Assembly: GCA_905216175.1 (NCBI GenBank)
Contig: CAJMSV010000005.1
Coordinates: 1-42,592 of the forward strand
Reading direction: 5' to 3'
Source: an uncultured bacterium
GTDB lineage: Bacteria > Actinomycetota > Coriobacteriia > Coriobacteriales > Coriobacteriaceae
DNA: 42,592 nt
Shown: piece after piece, positions 24,278 through 32,635 of the stretch
Layout of the letters: each line of letters opens with the position of its first letter
How positions within the stretch are numbered: the first letter of the stretch is position 1
Position numbers and translations under genes: made by a program
Notes under the pieces: generated by a model
The model's input: the letters and a program-made list of their open reading frames with translations, nothing else
What the model was told of the DNA's origin: nothing
Databases searched by the model: none

Positions 24278-26905
24278 ATGAGAATCGATAAGCTAGCAAT
24301 GACGTCGCGCGAGGCGCTGCAGACCGCCATGAGCACGGCTGCCGATGCACAGGCCGGCGCGGTGGAGCCGATCCACCTGCTGTCTGCCCTGCTCGGTGCC
24401 GGCGAGCGCAATATCTCCGTGATCATCGAGCGCATCGGTGCCGACCCGGCCCAGCTCGCACGCTCCACACAAGATGCCATCGACCACGCGCCCAAGGTTT
24501 CGGGCGAGGGCCAGCAGATGGGTCTGTCCAACGAGCTCGTCCGCGTCATCGAGAAGGCCGAGAAGAAGGCCACCAAGATGGGCGACAGCTTTGTGGTGAC
24601 CGAGCATCTGCTGATGGCGCTTGCCGAGGACAAGGGCGAGGCGGGCCGTGTGCTGCGCGATGCCGGCGTGACCAAGGAGCGCATCGAGCAGGTCTACGAG
24701 GAGCTGCGTGGCGATGACCGCGTGACGTCTGCTGAGGACAAGACGCAGTTTGAGGCACTGGAGCAGTACGGCCGCAATATCTGCGATCTGGCCCGTGCCG
24801 GCAAGCTCGACCCGGTCATCGGCCGTACCGATGAGATTCGCCGCACCATCCAGGTCCTGTCCCGTCGCACCAAGAACAACCCCGTGCTCATCGGCGAGCC
24901 GGGCGTCGGCAAGACGGCCATCGTCGAGGGCATCGCCCAGCGTATCGTGGCCGGCGACGTGCCGAGCACCCTGCGCGACCGCGACCTTATCGAGCTCGAC
25001 ATGAGCGCGCTGGTCGCCGGCGCCAAGTATCGCGGCGAGTTCGAGGACCGCTTGAAGGCCGTGCTCAAGGAAGTGCAAAAGTCCGAGGGCAAGGTCATCC
25101 TGTTCATCGATGAGCTCCACACCATCGTGGGCGCGGGTGCCACCGAGGGCTCCATGGACGCCGGCAACATCCTCAAGCCGGCGCTCGCCCGTGGCGACCT
25201 GCACGCGATCGGCGCGACCACGCTCGACGAATACCGCAAGTACATCGAGAAGGACGCGGCGCTCGCCCGTCGTTTCCAGACCGTGATGGTGAGCGAGCCT
25301 ACCGTCGAGGACACCATCTCGATCCTGCGTGGCCTCAAGGAGAAGTACGAGATCTTCCACGGCGTGCATATCACCGATAGCGCACTCGTGGCAGCTGCCG
25401 ACCTCTCCGATCGCTACATCGCCGACCGCTTCCTGCCCGACAAGGCCATCGACCTGGTCGATGAGGCGGCAAGCCGTCTGCGCATGGAGCTCGACAGCAT
25501 GCCGGTCGAGATCGACGCCACCACGCGCCAACTCACCCAGCTGCAGATCGAGGAACAGGCGCTCATGAAGGAGACCGACGACGCCTCTAAGGAGCGTCTG
25601 GAGGCCCTGCGCCAAGAGATTGCCGAGGTCCAGGAAAAGCTCAACGTGCAAAAGGCTGGCTGGCTCAACCAAAAGTACGCCATCGACCACGTGCAGGAGC
25701 TCAAGGGCCAGCTCGACGAGGCCAAGAGCGAAGAGGAGCGTGCAACGCGCAACGGCGACCTGGGTCGTGCGTCCGAGCTGCGCTTCTCCGTGATTCCGGG
25801 CCTGCAGCAGCAGATTCAGGATTCCGAGGCTGCGCTCGAGGCACAAAAGCAGCAGGACGGCGAGGGCCTCAACGAACAGGTGACCTCCGATGAGATCGCC
25901 GAGGTCGTGAGCGCCTGGACCGGCGTGCCCGTGTCCAAGATGATGCAGGGCGAGCTCGACAAGCTCAAGGGCTTGGAGGGCGAGCTGCATAAGCGCGTCA
26001 TCGGCCAGGACGAGGCCGTCTCCGCCGTCGCCGCAGCTGTGCGCCGCAGCCGTGCGGGCCTCTCCGATCCGGACAAGCCCATCGGCAGCTTCTTCTTCCT
26101 GGGCCCCACCGGCGTGGGCAAGACCGAGCTCGCCAAGGCGCTGGCTGACTGCTTGTTCGATGACGAGCGCGCGCTCGTGCGTATCGACATGTCCGAGTAC
26201 ATGGAGAAGTTCAGCGTCCAGCGTCTGATCGGTGCGCCCCCGGGATACGTGGGTTACGACGAGGGCGGCCAGCTCACCGAGGCCGTGCGCCGTCGTCCGT
26301 ACTCCGTGATCTTGCTCGACGAGATGGAGAAGGCTCACCCGGATGTATTCAACGTGCTGTTGCAGGTGCTCGATGACGGCCGTCTGACCGACGGCCAGGG
26401 TCGCCAGGTGTCCTTCAAGAACACGATCATCATCATGACGAGCAACGTGGGCTCCAAGGCTATCGCTGAGCTTTCCGGCAAGGACGAGGAGGAGATGCGC
26501 CATCAGGTCGATACGGCCATGGCTCAGACCTTCCGCCCCGAGTTCCTCAACCGTATCGACGATATCGTGGTGTTCCATCCGCTTGGCATGGCGCAGATCG
26601 AGAAGATCGTCGATATTCAGCTCGCCGACGTCCGCGCACGTCTGGCCAAGGAGCGCATGACGCTTGCCATTACCCCGGCGGCCAAGCAGATGCTCGCCGT
26701 GGGCGGTCTGGACCCGGTCTTTGGTGCCCGCCCGCTCAAGCGTCTGGTGCAGCGCGAGGTCGTGGATGCCATCGCCGCCGCTATCATCGACGGCACGGTG
26801 CGCGAGGGCGATCAGGTGACGGTCGATGTCGACAAGGACGGTGGCTTTACTGTCGTGTGCGACAACACGCCGGCGGCCACCTACGAGGTCCCCGACGCCG
26901 AGTAG
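24278..26905 (+). CDS. clpB: ATP-dependent disaggregase ClpB
   Basis: ClpB (875 residues) is the hexameric Hsp100 that, with DnaK, pulls proteins out of aggregates. In order: an N-terminal Clp repeat domain (about 1-145), AAA-1 with Walker A GEPGVGKT at residue 206 and Walker B VILFIDELHT, a long coiled-coil M domain (about 410-530), AAA-2 with GPTGVGKT at residue 609 and VILLDEMEKAHPD, and the small C-terminal domain. ATG at 24278 follows AGAGAGGTG. It is a single-gene unit with its own terminator and shares the dnaK operator. The 874-codon antisense frame opposite it is a shadow. Confidence 0.98.
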   Translation: MRIDKLAMTSREALQTAMSTAADAQAGAVEPIHLLSALLGAGERNISVIIERIGADPAQLARSTQDAIDHAPKVSGEGQQMGLSNELVRVIEKAEKKATKMGDSFVVTEHLLMALAEDKGEAGRVLRDAGVTKERIEQVYEELRGDDRVTSAEDKTQFEALEQYGRNICDLARAGKLDPVIGRTDEIRRTIQVLSRRTKNNPVLIGEPGVGKTAIVEGIAQRIVAGDVPSTLRDRDLIELDMSALVAGAKYRGEFEDRLKAVLKEVQKSEGKVILFIDELHTIVGAGATEGSMDAGNILKPALARGDLHAIGATTLDEYRKYIEKDAALARRFQTVMVSEPTVEDTISILRGLKEKYEIFHGVHITDSALVAAADLSDRYIADRFLPDKAIDLVDEAASRLRMELDSMPVEIDATTRQLTQLQIEEQALMKETDDASKERLEALRQEIAEVQEKLNVQKAGWLNQKYAIDHVQELKGQLDEAKSEEERATRNGDLGRASELRFSVIPGLQQQIQDSEAALEAQKQQDGEGLNEQVTSDEIAEVVSAWTGVPVSKMMQGELDKLKGLEGELHKRVIGQDEAVSAVAAAVRRSRAGLSDPDKPIGSFFFLGPTGVGKTELAKALADCLFDDERALVRIDMSEYMEKFSVQRLIGAPPGYVGYDEGGQLTEAVRRRPYSVILLDEMEKAHPDVFNVLLQVLDDGRLTDGQGRQVSFKNTIIIMTSNVGSKAIAELSGKDEEEMRHQVDTAMAQTFRPEFLNRIDDIVVFHPLGMAQIEKIVDIQLADVRARLAKERMTLAITPAAKQMLAVGGLDPVFGARPLKRLVQREVVDAIAAAIIDGTVREGDQVTVDVDKDGGFTVVCDNTPAATYEVPDAE

Positions 26906-26949
26906 ATTTTGGGTCATGCCTCAAAATTTGCCAGTCGTCTCCAAACGCC

Positions 26950-26986
26950 AAGGGCGGCGGATCCAATTGGGTTCGCCGCCCTTTTT
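26950..26986 (+). terminator. Terminator of clpB
   Basis: AAGGGCGGCGGATCC pairs with GGGTTCGCCGCCCTT (two G-T pairs) around AATT, followed by a T-run. Confidence 0.92.
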
Positions 26987-27036
26987 CGTGCGACAATCGA
27001 TGGTGTTGAACGGATGCGATGCAAGGAGCTGTGCAG

Positions 27037-27231
27037 ATGAAAGACGAGATCAAGACAAGTGCGCCGGCGACCGATGTCGCACCCGCCGCACCCAAGCCTG
27101 TGCCTAAGCCGGCACCCAAGCCGCGCGACCCCTACATCCGTGCCGAGAACGAGGACGATGACGGCTACGATCCCTACAGCGATCGCCGCCCCGAGCGCGA
27201 GCCAATGTTCGAAGCCGATCCATGGCGCTGA
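27037..27231 (+). CDS. Small Pro/Asp-rich protein of unknown function
   Basis: This 64-residue protein has no recognised domain. A Lys/Pro/Ala segment (PKPVPKPAPKP) is followed by an acidic tail (ENEDDDGYDPYSD, FEADPWR). It looks disordered, without signal or membrane segment. ATG at 27037 has AAGGAG eight bases upstream. It lies alone after the clpB terminator. Coding status rests on the ribosome site and GC-rich codon use. Confidence 0.6.
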   Translation: MKDEIKTSAPATDVAPAAPKPVPKPAPKPRDPYIRAENEDDDGYDPYSDRRPEREPMFEADPWR

Positions 27232-27255
27232 GTGCCACCCAAAAGGCCCCCAATA

Positions 27256-27322
27256 AGTTGCGGTGAAATAGGGACTGTTTTGCGGTTTGACCAGCAAAAA
27301 CAGTCCCTATTTCACCGCAACT
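27256..27322. repeat. 26-bp perfect hairpin, AGTTGCGGTGAAATAG family
   Basis: A 26-base arm starting AGTTGCGGTGAAATAGGGAC (27256-27281) is matched exactly by 27297-27322; the stem continues into the loop. The same outer sequence AAGTTGCGGTGAAATAG recurs at 39666-39734 with a different inner part. Confidence 0.85.
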
Positions 27323-27485
27323 GCGTTAGGGATTTTTCTACAGGGGGAGGGTAGTCAAAAAAGCCCCGTCCCAAATCGACTGTCCAGGGAGTCGCATTCG
27401 AACTTGGTAGTCCTTTCAGCCACTCGACATCCTTCGGAGCAGTAATAGTGAAAAAACTTGCTTAAGTGTTAATCAAGTCAGACAA

Positions 27486-27545
27486 AATCTTGCTCTCTAA
27501 TTAATCAAGAATCGGTATAATTTTGATTAGCTAGAGAGCAAGATT
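27486..27545 (+). promoter_or_regulatory. 23-base inverted repeat enclosing a TATAAT box, upstream of the ATPase gene
   Basis: Arms 27486-27508 and 27523-27545 match at 21 of 23 positions (for example CTTGCTCTCTA / TAGAGAGCAAG). The 14-base centre contains TATAAT at 27516-27521, and the ATG follows at 27554 with GGAGA before it. The arrangement fits an operator around the promoter or a 5' leader hairpin. The rest of 27323-27485 is AT-richer and holds nothing else clear. Confidence 0.65.
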
Positions 27546-27553
27546 GGAGAATC

Positions 27554-28906
27554 ATGGCATTCAACGACTTGATCGCCCAGAAAATAAAGGACTTTGAACA
27601 GCAGGGGGTTCCGCAGGTCTTTGAGCGAGACCTTGATCTAGGAAACCCACAGGAGCCAAAGCGCGACAACATCGTAAATGTGATTGTGGGGGCCCGCCGT
27701 TGTGGAAAGACGTATCGCCTGTATCAGGAGATGCGGCGGCTTCAGAGCCGGGGCGTTGAGCTTGACCGGATGCTTTACTTCAATTTTGAGGATGAGCGCT
27801 TGCGCCCGTATGAGCCATCGCTGCTGGCGGACGTGCTCGACACGTTCTATGCGCTGTATCCTGCTGCTCGAACCGAGGGCGCTTACATTTTCTTTGACGA
27901 GATCCAGGAAATTCCCGAATGGGGTGAGTTTCTGCTGCGTGTAGTCGATACGGAGAAAGCGACCGTCTATGTGACGGGATCTTCTTCTAAGATGCTGTCC
28001 TCAGAACTTAAGAGCGAGTTCAGGGGTCGTTCTCTTGTGCGAGAGCTTTTTCCATTGAGCTTTTTGGAATACGTTCGATATAAGACGGGGAGCGTTCCCG
28101 AGCCAGATGCGACCTTTTCTCCGAGCGATGCGGCGCTGCTTCGGCATCATCTGATCGGGTATCTTGAACGAGGGGGATTCATCGCGACACTTGAGCAGAC
28201 GCCTGCAGACGCGATTCAGCTGCTACAGGAATATGCTTCGCGAACGGTCGCCATGGACGTCGTTGAACGTTACGACGTCAAGAACCCTCGCCTGGCATCG
28301 CTGTTCTTGACGCGGTGTATGGCATCTTCGGGACGAGAGCTGTCAGTGAACAAAGTGTACAACGAGTTCAAGAGCAGGCAGATACCCGTCAGTCGTAATT
28401 CGCTCAGCGACTTACTTGAGTATTATGAGGACGCCTACCTGCTGTTCTCCGTTCCGGAGTTCACGCGTTCACTGGCAAATAACATGCGGTCTGCGTCTAA
28501 GGTCTACGCTGTCGATCCTGCGATGTTTGGAGCATTCTCTCCCGCATCGGCATTGGACCAGGGCCAGAGGCTCGAGACCGCAGTGTTCAACGCGCTAAGA
28601 AGAAGGACTCCCGCGGTGAGGATCGGATCGGTCTGCCGCCTGCTGATCAAAGAGAAGAGCAAAAGCCATGAGGTGGACTTTGTGGCTGGGGACGCACTTC
28701 TCATGCGGGCTTATAGCCTGATTCAGGTGAGTGCGGATATGGCAAGTGAGAAAACGCGCGAGCGCGAAATTGCCGCGCTTGATGCCTCGATGGCCCAGTT
28801 CGATCTTGGCGAGTCGGCAATCGTTACCATGGATGAACAGACCGATATTCCATGCGAGCACGGTGTGGTACACGTTATGCCCGCATGGAAGTGGCTCCTT
28901 GCCTAA
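27554..28906 (+). CDS. AAA ATPase with DUF4143 (archaeal-type ATPase family)
   Basis: This 450-residue protein has an N-terminal ATPase: Walker A GARRCGKT at 46-53, Walker B YIFFDE at 111-116, and the VTGSSSKML sensor region. The C-terminal DUF4143 half contains HEVDFVAGD near residue 375, recalling a PD-(D/E)XK-like fold. The family is common in gut bacteria and archaea; its function is unknown, though defence or transfer roles have been discussed. Codon use is visibly less GC-biased than in the neighbours and the upstream DNA is AT-richer, so it was probably acquired by transfer. It has no partner gene. Confidence 0.9.
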   Translation: MAFNDLIAQKIKDFEQQGVPQVFERDLDLGNPQEPKRDNIVNVIVGARRCGKTYRLYQEMRRLQSRGVELDRMLYFNFEDERLRPYEPSLLADVLDTFYALYPAARTEGAYIFFDEIQEIPEWGEFLLRVVDTEKATVYVTGSSSKMLSSELKSEFRGRSLVRELFPLSFLEYVRYKTGSVPEPDATFSPSDAALLRHHLIGYLERGGFIATLEQTPADAIQLLQEYASRTVAMDVVERYDVKNPRLASLFLTRCMASSGRELSVNKVYNEFKSRQIPVSRNSLSDLLEYYEDAYLLFSVPEFTRSLANNMRSASKVYAVDPAMFGAFSPASALDQGQRLETAVFNALRRRTPAVRIGSVCRLLIKEKSKSHEVDFVAGDALLMRAYSLIQVSADMASEKTREREIAALDASMAQFDLGESAIVTMDEQTDIPCEHGVVHVMPAWKWLLA

Positions 28907-28979
28907 TCATCTATGGACCTGTGGGGTCAGGACCTCCTGGCTCCTTCATCACAGTTGGGGAGCACCTTGCTGCGCCAGG

Positions 28980-30476
28980 CTAGTCCTGGGCTTTGATGCT
29001 CGGCAGGAGAATCTGGGCGAGGTAGTCGGTCTCGAGTTTGGTCGCGGCGTCGGCTTTGCCGTCTTTGCCGACCAGTACGTTCTTGATCTGGCTATAGGTG
29101 TAGCGGTTGCCGGTCGTAAGCTCGACAAGCTCAATGGCCGTGTCCATGGGGTAGGTTGACACGGGATTCTGCGTCCGTCCGTTGATGGTCTGGGGCACCA
29201 CGTACGGATAGACGGGGCCGCTGGCGTAGACGGTATAACCGTTGCCTAGATTGGCCGCACCCAAAACCGTATCGCCCTCATCGGGCGTAAAGCTCTCGCC
29301 CTCGCGCACCGCGACGAGCGTCACGATCGGCGTATTGCTGTCGCCGGCAAGATAGATGCATAGCGTGCTGCCATTCTGCCAAGTCTCGACCTTGCCGTAC
29401 CACTCGACGGGGATATCGAGCTGGTAGAGGTCGGTTGCCTTGTGACGGGCGTCGGCATCACGGGCCGCCTGTGCCTTTTGCGCGCTCACGGCATTGACGG
29501 CGGCGTCGCGCCGCGCGGTTGCCGCCTGCTGGAGCACCTTGGCGGTGGCGGCGGAGCTCGCGCCTCCCTCCTCGGCATATTTGGCGGCGGCATCGATCTG
29601 GTCGTCGGTTACCGTGTCGGCCGAAGGCACCTTGAGCTTAAAGGTAGCCTGGGCACTTAAATCCTGTCCATCGCTCTTAACGGTGACCTGCGTCTTGGTG
29701 GTCGGGACGGTATAGATGGTGCCGTCGGCCGCGATGGGGGAGGCAGCGATGGAGAGCGTGTAATCGCCGGGCAGCAGTTTGATGCCGCGGCCGTGCTCGT
29801 CAACATAGAGCGTTTCGCTCACGGAGGAGCCGTCAGAATCCTGACCGCTCACCTGTACGGGAATCTTGGAGCCAGTGGAACAGTCGAGGCCCGCGGCGTG
29901 CACGCCAATCTGCACTGACATCATCGTGTGGGCATTGGCGGCGACAGCGGCATCCTGCTCTTGCTGATATCCGTTCCAGGCAGCATAGCCTGCACCGCCG
30001 GCGACGAGCGCGACGGCCACGATGCCGGCGACCATCAGATTGCGGCGCTTGGGCGACATCTTGCGATGGCGGACCTCGGCTTCGTGTGCCGAGGGAACGG
30101 ACGGCAGGGGAATATCGCCCATGGCGATGGTCTCATCCACGGCTGGTGCGGAACCCAGGCCAGGAAGCTCGCGAGTCAGCGAATCCTCGGCCGGTAAGCT
30201 GTCGAGCAAGACGGTTTCCTCGCCCGTGTCGGATTCGGTCTGGTTGCCGGCCTCGCTTTCGGTGTCTTCGTGATCTGCCTCATCCTCGGCAAGCTCAACG
30301 TCGCCTGCATCCTGATCATCGGACTGCGCCTCGGTTTCCGGCTCATCCTGCACATCAACGCCCGAATCGTCAAACGCAATCTCATCGAGTGAAATCCGGT
30401 CTAAGCTCTCCAAAGCCTCAGCGCAAGCTTCTGCATCTTGGGCCGCATCCTCTTGGCCCATCGTCTCATCTTTCAT
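28980..30476 (-). CDS. Membrane-anchored protein with acidic cytoplasmic tail, unknown function
   Basis: This 498-residue protein was not recognised. Residues 1-135 are strongly acidic and low in complexity. A basic patch (RHRKMSPKRRN) precedes a single membrane segment at about 147-167, so the N terminus should be inside. The outer part has a carboxypeptidase-like or Ig-like β stretch (LLPGDYTLSIAASP), an Ala-rich helical stretch at about 285-345, and a globular end with KVETWQNGSTLCIYLAGD. ATG at 30476 follows GGGGG; a longer frame adds 74 odd residues. It may bind the cell wall or sense surface conditions, but nothing proves this. Confidence 0.75.
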   Translation of the reverse strand: MKDETMGQEDAAQDAEACAEALESLDRISLDEIAFDDSGVDVQDEPETEAQSDDQDAGDVELAEDEADHEDTESEAGNQTESDTGEETVLLDSLPAEDSLTRELPGLGSAPAVDETIAMGDIPLPSVPSAHEAEVRHRKMSPKRRNLMVAGIVAVALVAGGAGYAAWNGYQQEQDAAVAANAHTMMSVQIGVHAAGLDCSTGSKIPVQVSGQDSDGSSVSETLYVDEHGRGIKLLPGDYTLSIAASPIAADGTIYTVPTTKTQVTVKSDGQDLSAQATFKLKVPSADTVTDDQIDAAAKYAEEGGASSAATAKVLQQAATARRDAAVNAVSAQKAQAARDADARHKATDLYQLDIPVEWYGKVETWQNGSTLCIYLAGDSNTPIVTLVAVREGESFTPDEGDTVLGAANLGNGYTVYASGPVYPYVVPQTINGRTQNPVSTYPMDTAIELVELTTGNRYTYSQIKNVLVGKDGKADAATKLETDYLAQILLPSIKAQD

Positions 30477-30603
30477 ATATCCCCCAAGCTCAATATCGGG
30501 ACAACAATGTACCCAAAAACGGGACCCCATAGAGCCGCCGCATGATTTGAAATCCGATTTTATATATGCGCATGTTTTTGAATAGATGAATAGAGACGCA
30601 ACG

Positions 30604-30647
30604 ACAAAAGCCCCCGAAAAGCGAGCGAAACGCTTTCCGGGGGCTCT
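30604..30647 (-). terminator. Terminator of the TetR-DUF5692 unit
   Basis: On the minus strand AGCCCCCGGAAAGCG pairs with CGCTTTTCGGGGGCT (one mismatch) around TTTCGCT, followed by TTTTGTC. Confidence 0.85.
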
Positions 30648-30712
30648 GCGAGACATTGGATGAAAATCCTGGCGGACGGGCCTATGCCCAGGCGCCAACA
30701 GCGACCAACATG

Positions 30713-31720
30713 TTACTCGGCGTGCGCGTAATCAACCTTGGCGCGGCGAGCAGTAGCCTTCTCCCAGTCGCTGGTGCCCTCAAAGACATCCTGCTTGTAG
30801 GGATTGCGGCCGAGCTTCTTGGCGCGGTAGGCGATGTAGATGATCGCGGCGACGTTGGCGATCAGTGCGGCAATCGAGACCGCGGTAGCGGCGGTAGGGT
30901 CGAGCGTGGAGTGGGTCACAAAGATGGACTCCTCCTGGAAGTACGGGAACACCTGGGCAAACATGCACCAAATGGCCAGCGTAAAGGCGCGGTTCTGGAT
31001 CCAGCCGCCCTTGTTCCAGATAAAGGCGGCGACGGTGGGCGCCAGCAGCAGCGCAAAGCCGCAGAACCAGGAGTGGGTGGGCAGGCAGTTGTAGGTGTAG
31101 CAGAAGTTCCAGATATCGTAGGCGATGATGTAGACCCAGGTCATGTCGGGCCACAGCATATCGGTCTTGTCCTCGGAGGCGTAGACGCTCCACCAACCGG
31201 TCATGCAGAAGATGTTGATGAGACCGGCGATGCCGTTGAACACGTTGTTCCAGCCGGCCAGCTGCGTAGCACCTTCGGAGGTGACCCAAGTGGACTGGCC
31301 CAGGACAAAGAAGTGATAGGCGCTCTCGAAGTCGGACACGACGGCGATCAAGATGTTGATAGCGACGATCACAAACGGCCACGCGCGGAACCAATGCGCC
31401 TTGCCGATCTTGCCCCACTGGTACTTAATGGCAATGAAGCCCCAGCAGCCGGCCAGCGCCGCGTAGACCTTGGCGTAGTGGAACCAGCTGTTCTGGTACA
31501 CATGGGTGGGGTTGGTGAGCGCCCACTCGGCACCCTGTGAGACGCCGATGGCGATAGCGACGCAATAGATGGTCATGGCCAGCGGAGCCACGCCAAAGAT
31601 GATTGCCGCGCCCAGCTTGGTGCGGCGGCCGACCTCGTTGAGCACGATCAGGCCAATAAAGACCATGGCCCAGCCGGCCCAGTGGATAAGGGTATCGCTA
31701 CCCCAAACATCGAACAGCAT
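30713..31720 (-). CDS. DUF5692-family multi-pass membrane protein
   Basis: This 335-residue protein has about nine hydrophobic segments and many Trp and Tyr residues (IHWAGWAMVFIGLIVLNEVG, WFHYAKVYAALAGCWGFIAI, TWVYIIAYDIWNFCYTYN, THSWFCGFALLLAP). This matches my recollection of the DUF5692 family, whose function is unknown. Charged residues within membrane parts suggest a transporter or membrane enzyme. ATG at 31720 has GGAGAG five bases upstream. It follows a TetR gene by 63 bases on the same strand, so the regulator probably controls it. Confidence 0.82.
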   Translation of the reverse strand: MLFDVWGSDTLIHWAGWAMVFIGLIVLNEVGRRTKLGAAIIFGVAPLAMTIYCVAIAIGVSQGAEWALTNPTHVYQNSWFHYAKVYAALAGCWGFIAIKYQWGKIGKAHWFRAWPFVIVAINILIAVVSDFESAYHFFVLGQSTWVTSEGATQLAGWNNVFNGIAGLINIFCMTGWWSVYASEDKTDMLWPDMTWVYIIAYDIWNFCYTYNCLPTHSWFCGFALLLAPTVAAFIWNKGGWIQNRAFTLAIWCMFAQVFPYFQEESIFVTHSTLDPTAATAVSIAALIANVAAIIYIAYRAKKLGRNPYKQDVFEGTSDWEKATARRAKVDYAHAE

Positions 31721-31783
31721 GCTGCTCTCCTTTCACACGCCCGCGGCCCCTCTTCTGATCGCGGGCAGTTTGGCCAAATGTCG

Positions 31784-32446
31784 TCAGTTCTGGGGCTTGC
31801 GCTCCGGATACTTGGCGGTATAGCCCTCGATGTGGAGTGTCGAGGCGATGATTTCCTTGACCGTCTCGTCGGGCACATCGGGGTGCGTGCGGATATACAT
31901 CAACAACCCCATGATGAGGGTGTAGAACGTCTCGTAGACATGGTCGATGCGTAGCTCATGATGGGCGACAAAATCCACCACGGTGGTGTCGCAGATGTAC
32001 TGAGCCACGCGCTGAACCACGTTGTGCAGAAAGCCGCCGTAGAGCGCGCCGCTGCTTGAGGTAAGCGTGCTCGGCAGCTCGTGGCCGCTGGCGACCAGGC
32101 GCTTAAAGAGCGGGGCGACGGTGTCGAGTGCGCCCTCGATATCACCGGCGATGCGGTTGGCGTTCCATTGCTCGAGCTCGGAGATAAAACCGTCGATTGC
32201 CTCGTCCATGACGGCGGTGACGGCGGCGTCCATGTCGGCGAAGTAGTGGTAGAACAGCGAGCGCGTGCAGCCGGCTCGCTTGGTCACGGCCGAGACAGAT
32301 AGATGGGACACGCCCAGCTCGGAGCTCACGGCGCGCACGGCGGCGAGGATCTCGCGACGGCGTTCGTCGCCCGTCAAGCGCTTTGCCGCGCTATCGGATG
32401 CGGGGATGGCATCGACCACAGAGGTATCTGCTGTGTTGTTGCCCAT
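31784..32446 (-). CDS. TetR-family transcriptional regulator
   Basis: This 220-residue protein has a TetR helix-turn-helix at about residues 27-75 (RREILAAVRAVSSELGVSHLSVSAVTKRAGCTRSLFYHYFADMDAAV) and a variable helical ligand domain behind it. ATG at 32446 has AAAGGCGG upstream. It heads a unit with the DUF5692 gene and is divergent from the large oxidoreductase. The two perfect palindromes at 32505-32542 lie between and are the likely binding sites, allowing it to control both directions. The ligand is unknown. Confidence 0.92.
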   Translation of the reverse strand: MGNNTADTSVVDAIPASDSAAKRLTGDERRREILAAVRAVSSELGVSHLSVSAVTKRAGCTRSLFYHYFADMDAAVTAVMDEAIDGFISELEQWNANRIAGDIEGALDTVAPLFKRLVASGHELPSTLTSSSGALYGGFLHNVVQRVAQYICDTTVVDFVAHHELRIDHVYETFYTLIMGLLMYIRTHPDVPDETVKEIIASTLHIEGYTAKYPERKPQN

Positions 32447-32504
32447 GTTTTGCCGCCTTTCATCCTCTTTTGCCTGACCGTTCGCCTAACAGTCTTGAAT
32501 ATTG

Positions 32505-32542
32505 TTGACGGTTCGTCAATACTATTTTTGACACAATGTCAA
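32505..32542. promoter_or_regulatory. Two perfect 15-base palindromes between the TetR and oxidoreductase genes
   Basis: TTGACG-GTT-CGTCAA (32505-32519) and TTGACA-CAA-TGTCAA (32528-32542) are both perfect, with centres 23 bases apart, about two helical turns. This suits two dimers of the adjacent TetR protein on one face of the DNA. Confidence 0.78.
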
Positions 32543-32635
32543 CAATGGCGGGTGAACGGCATGGGGGCATGCCCGGCCTGCAAAAAAAGAGGGGCGCCGC
32601 GGTCCCGCCGGGCTGCGGCAAGAGAAGGGACAACC

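Noticed and set aside
24293..26917. 874-codon open frame on the strand opposite clpB
   Set aside because: It is a mirror of the clpB coding sequence caused by GC-rich codon bias; the protein is low in complexity and matches no family, whereas clpB is certain.
27395..27465. tRNA-like words (ATTCGAACTTGG) before the ATPase gene
   Set aside because: No acceptor, D or anticodon stem can be formed around the TTCGAAC word.
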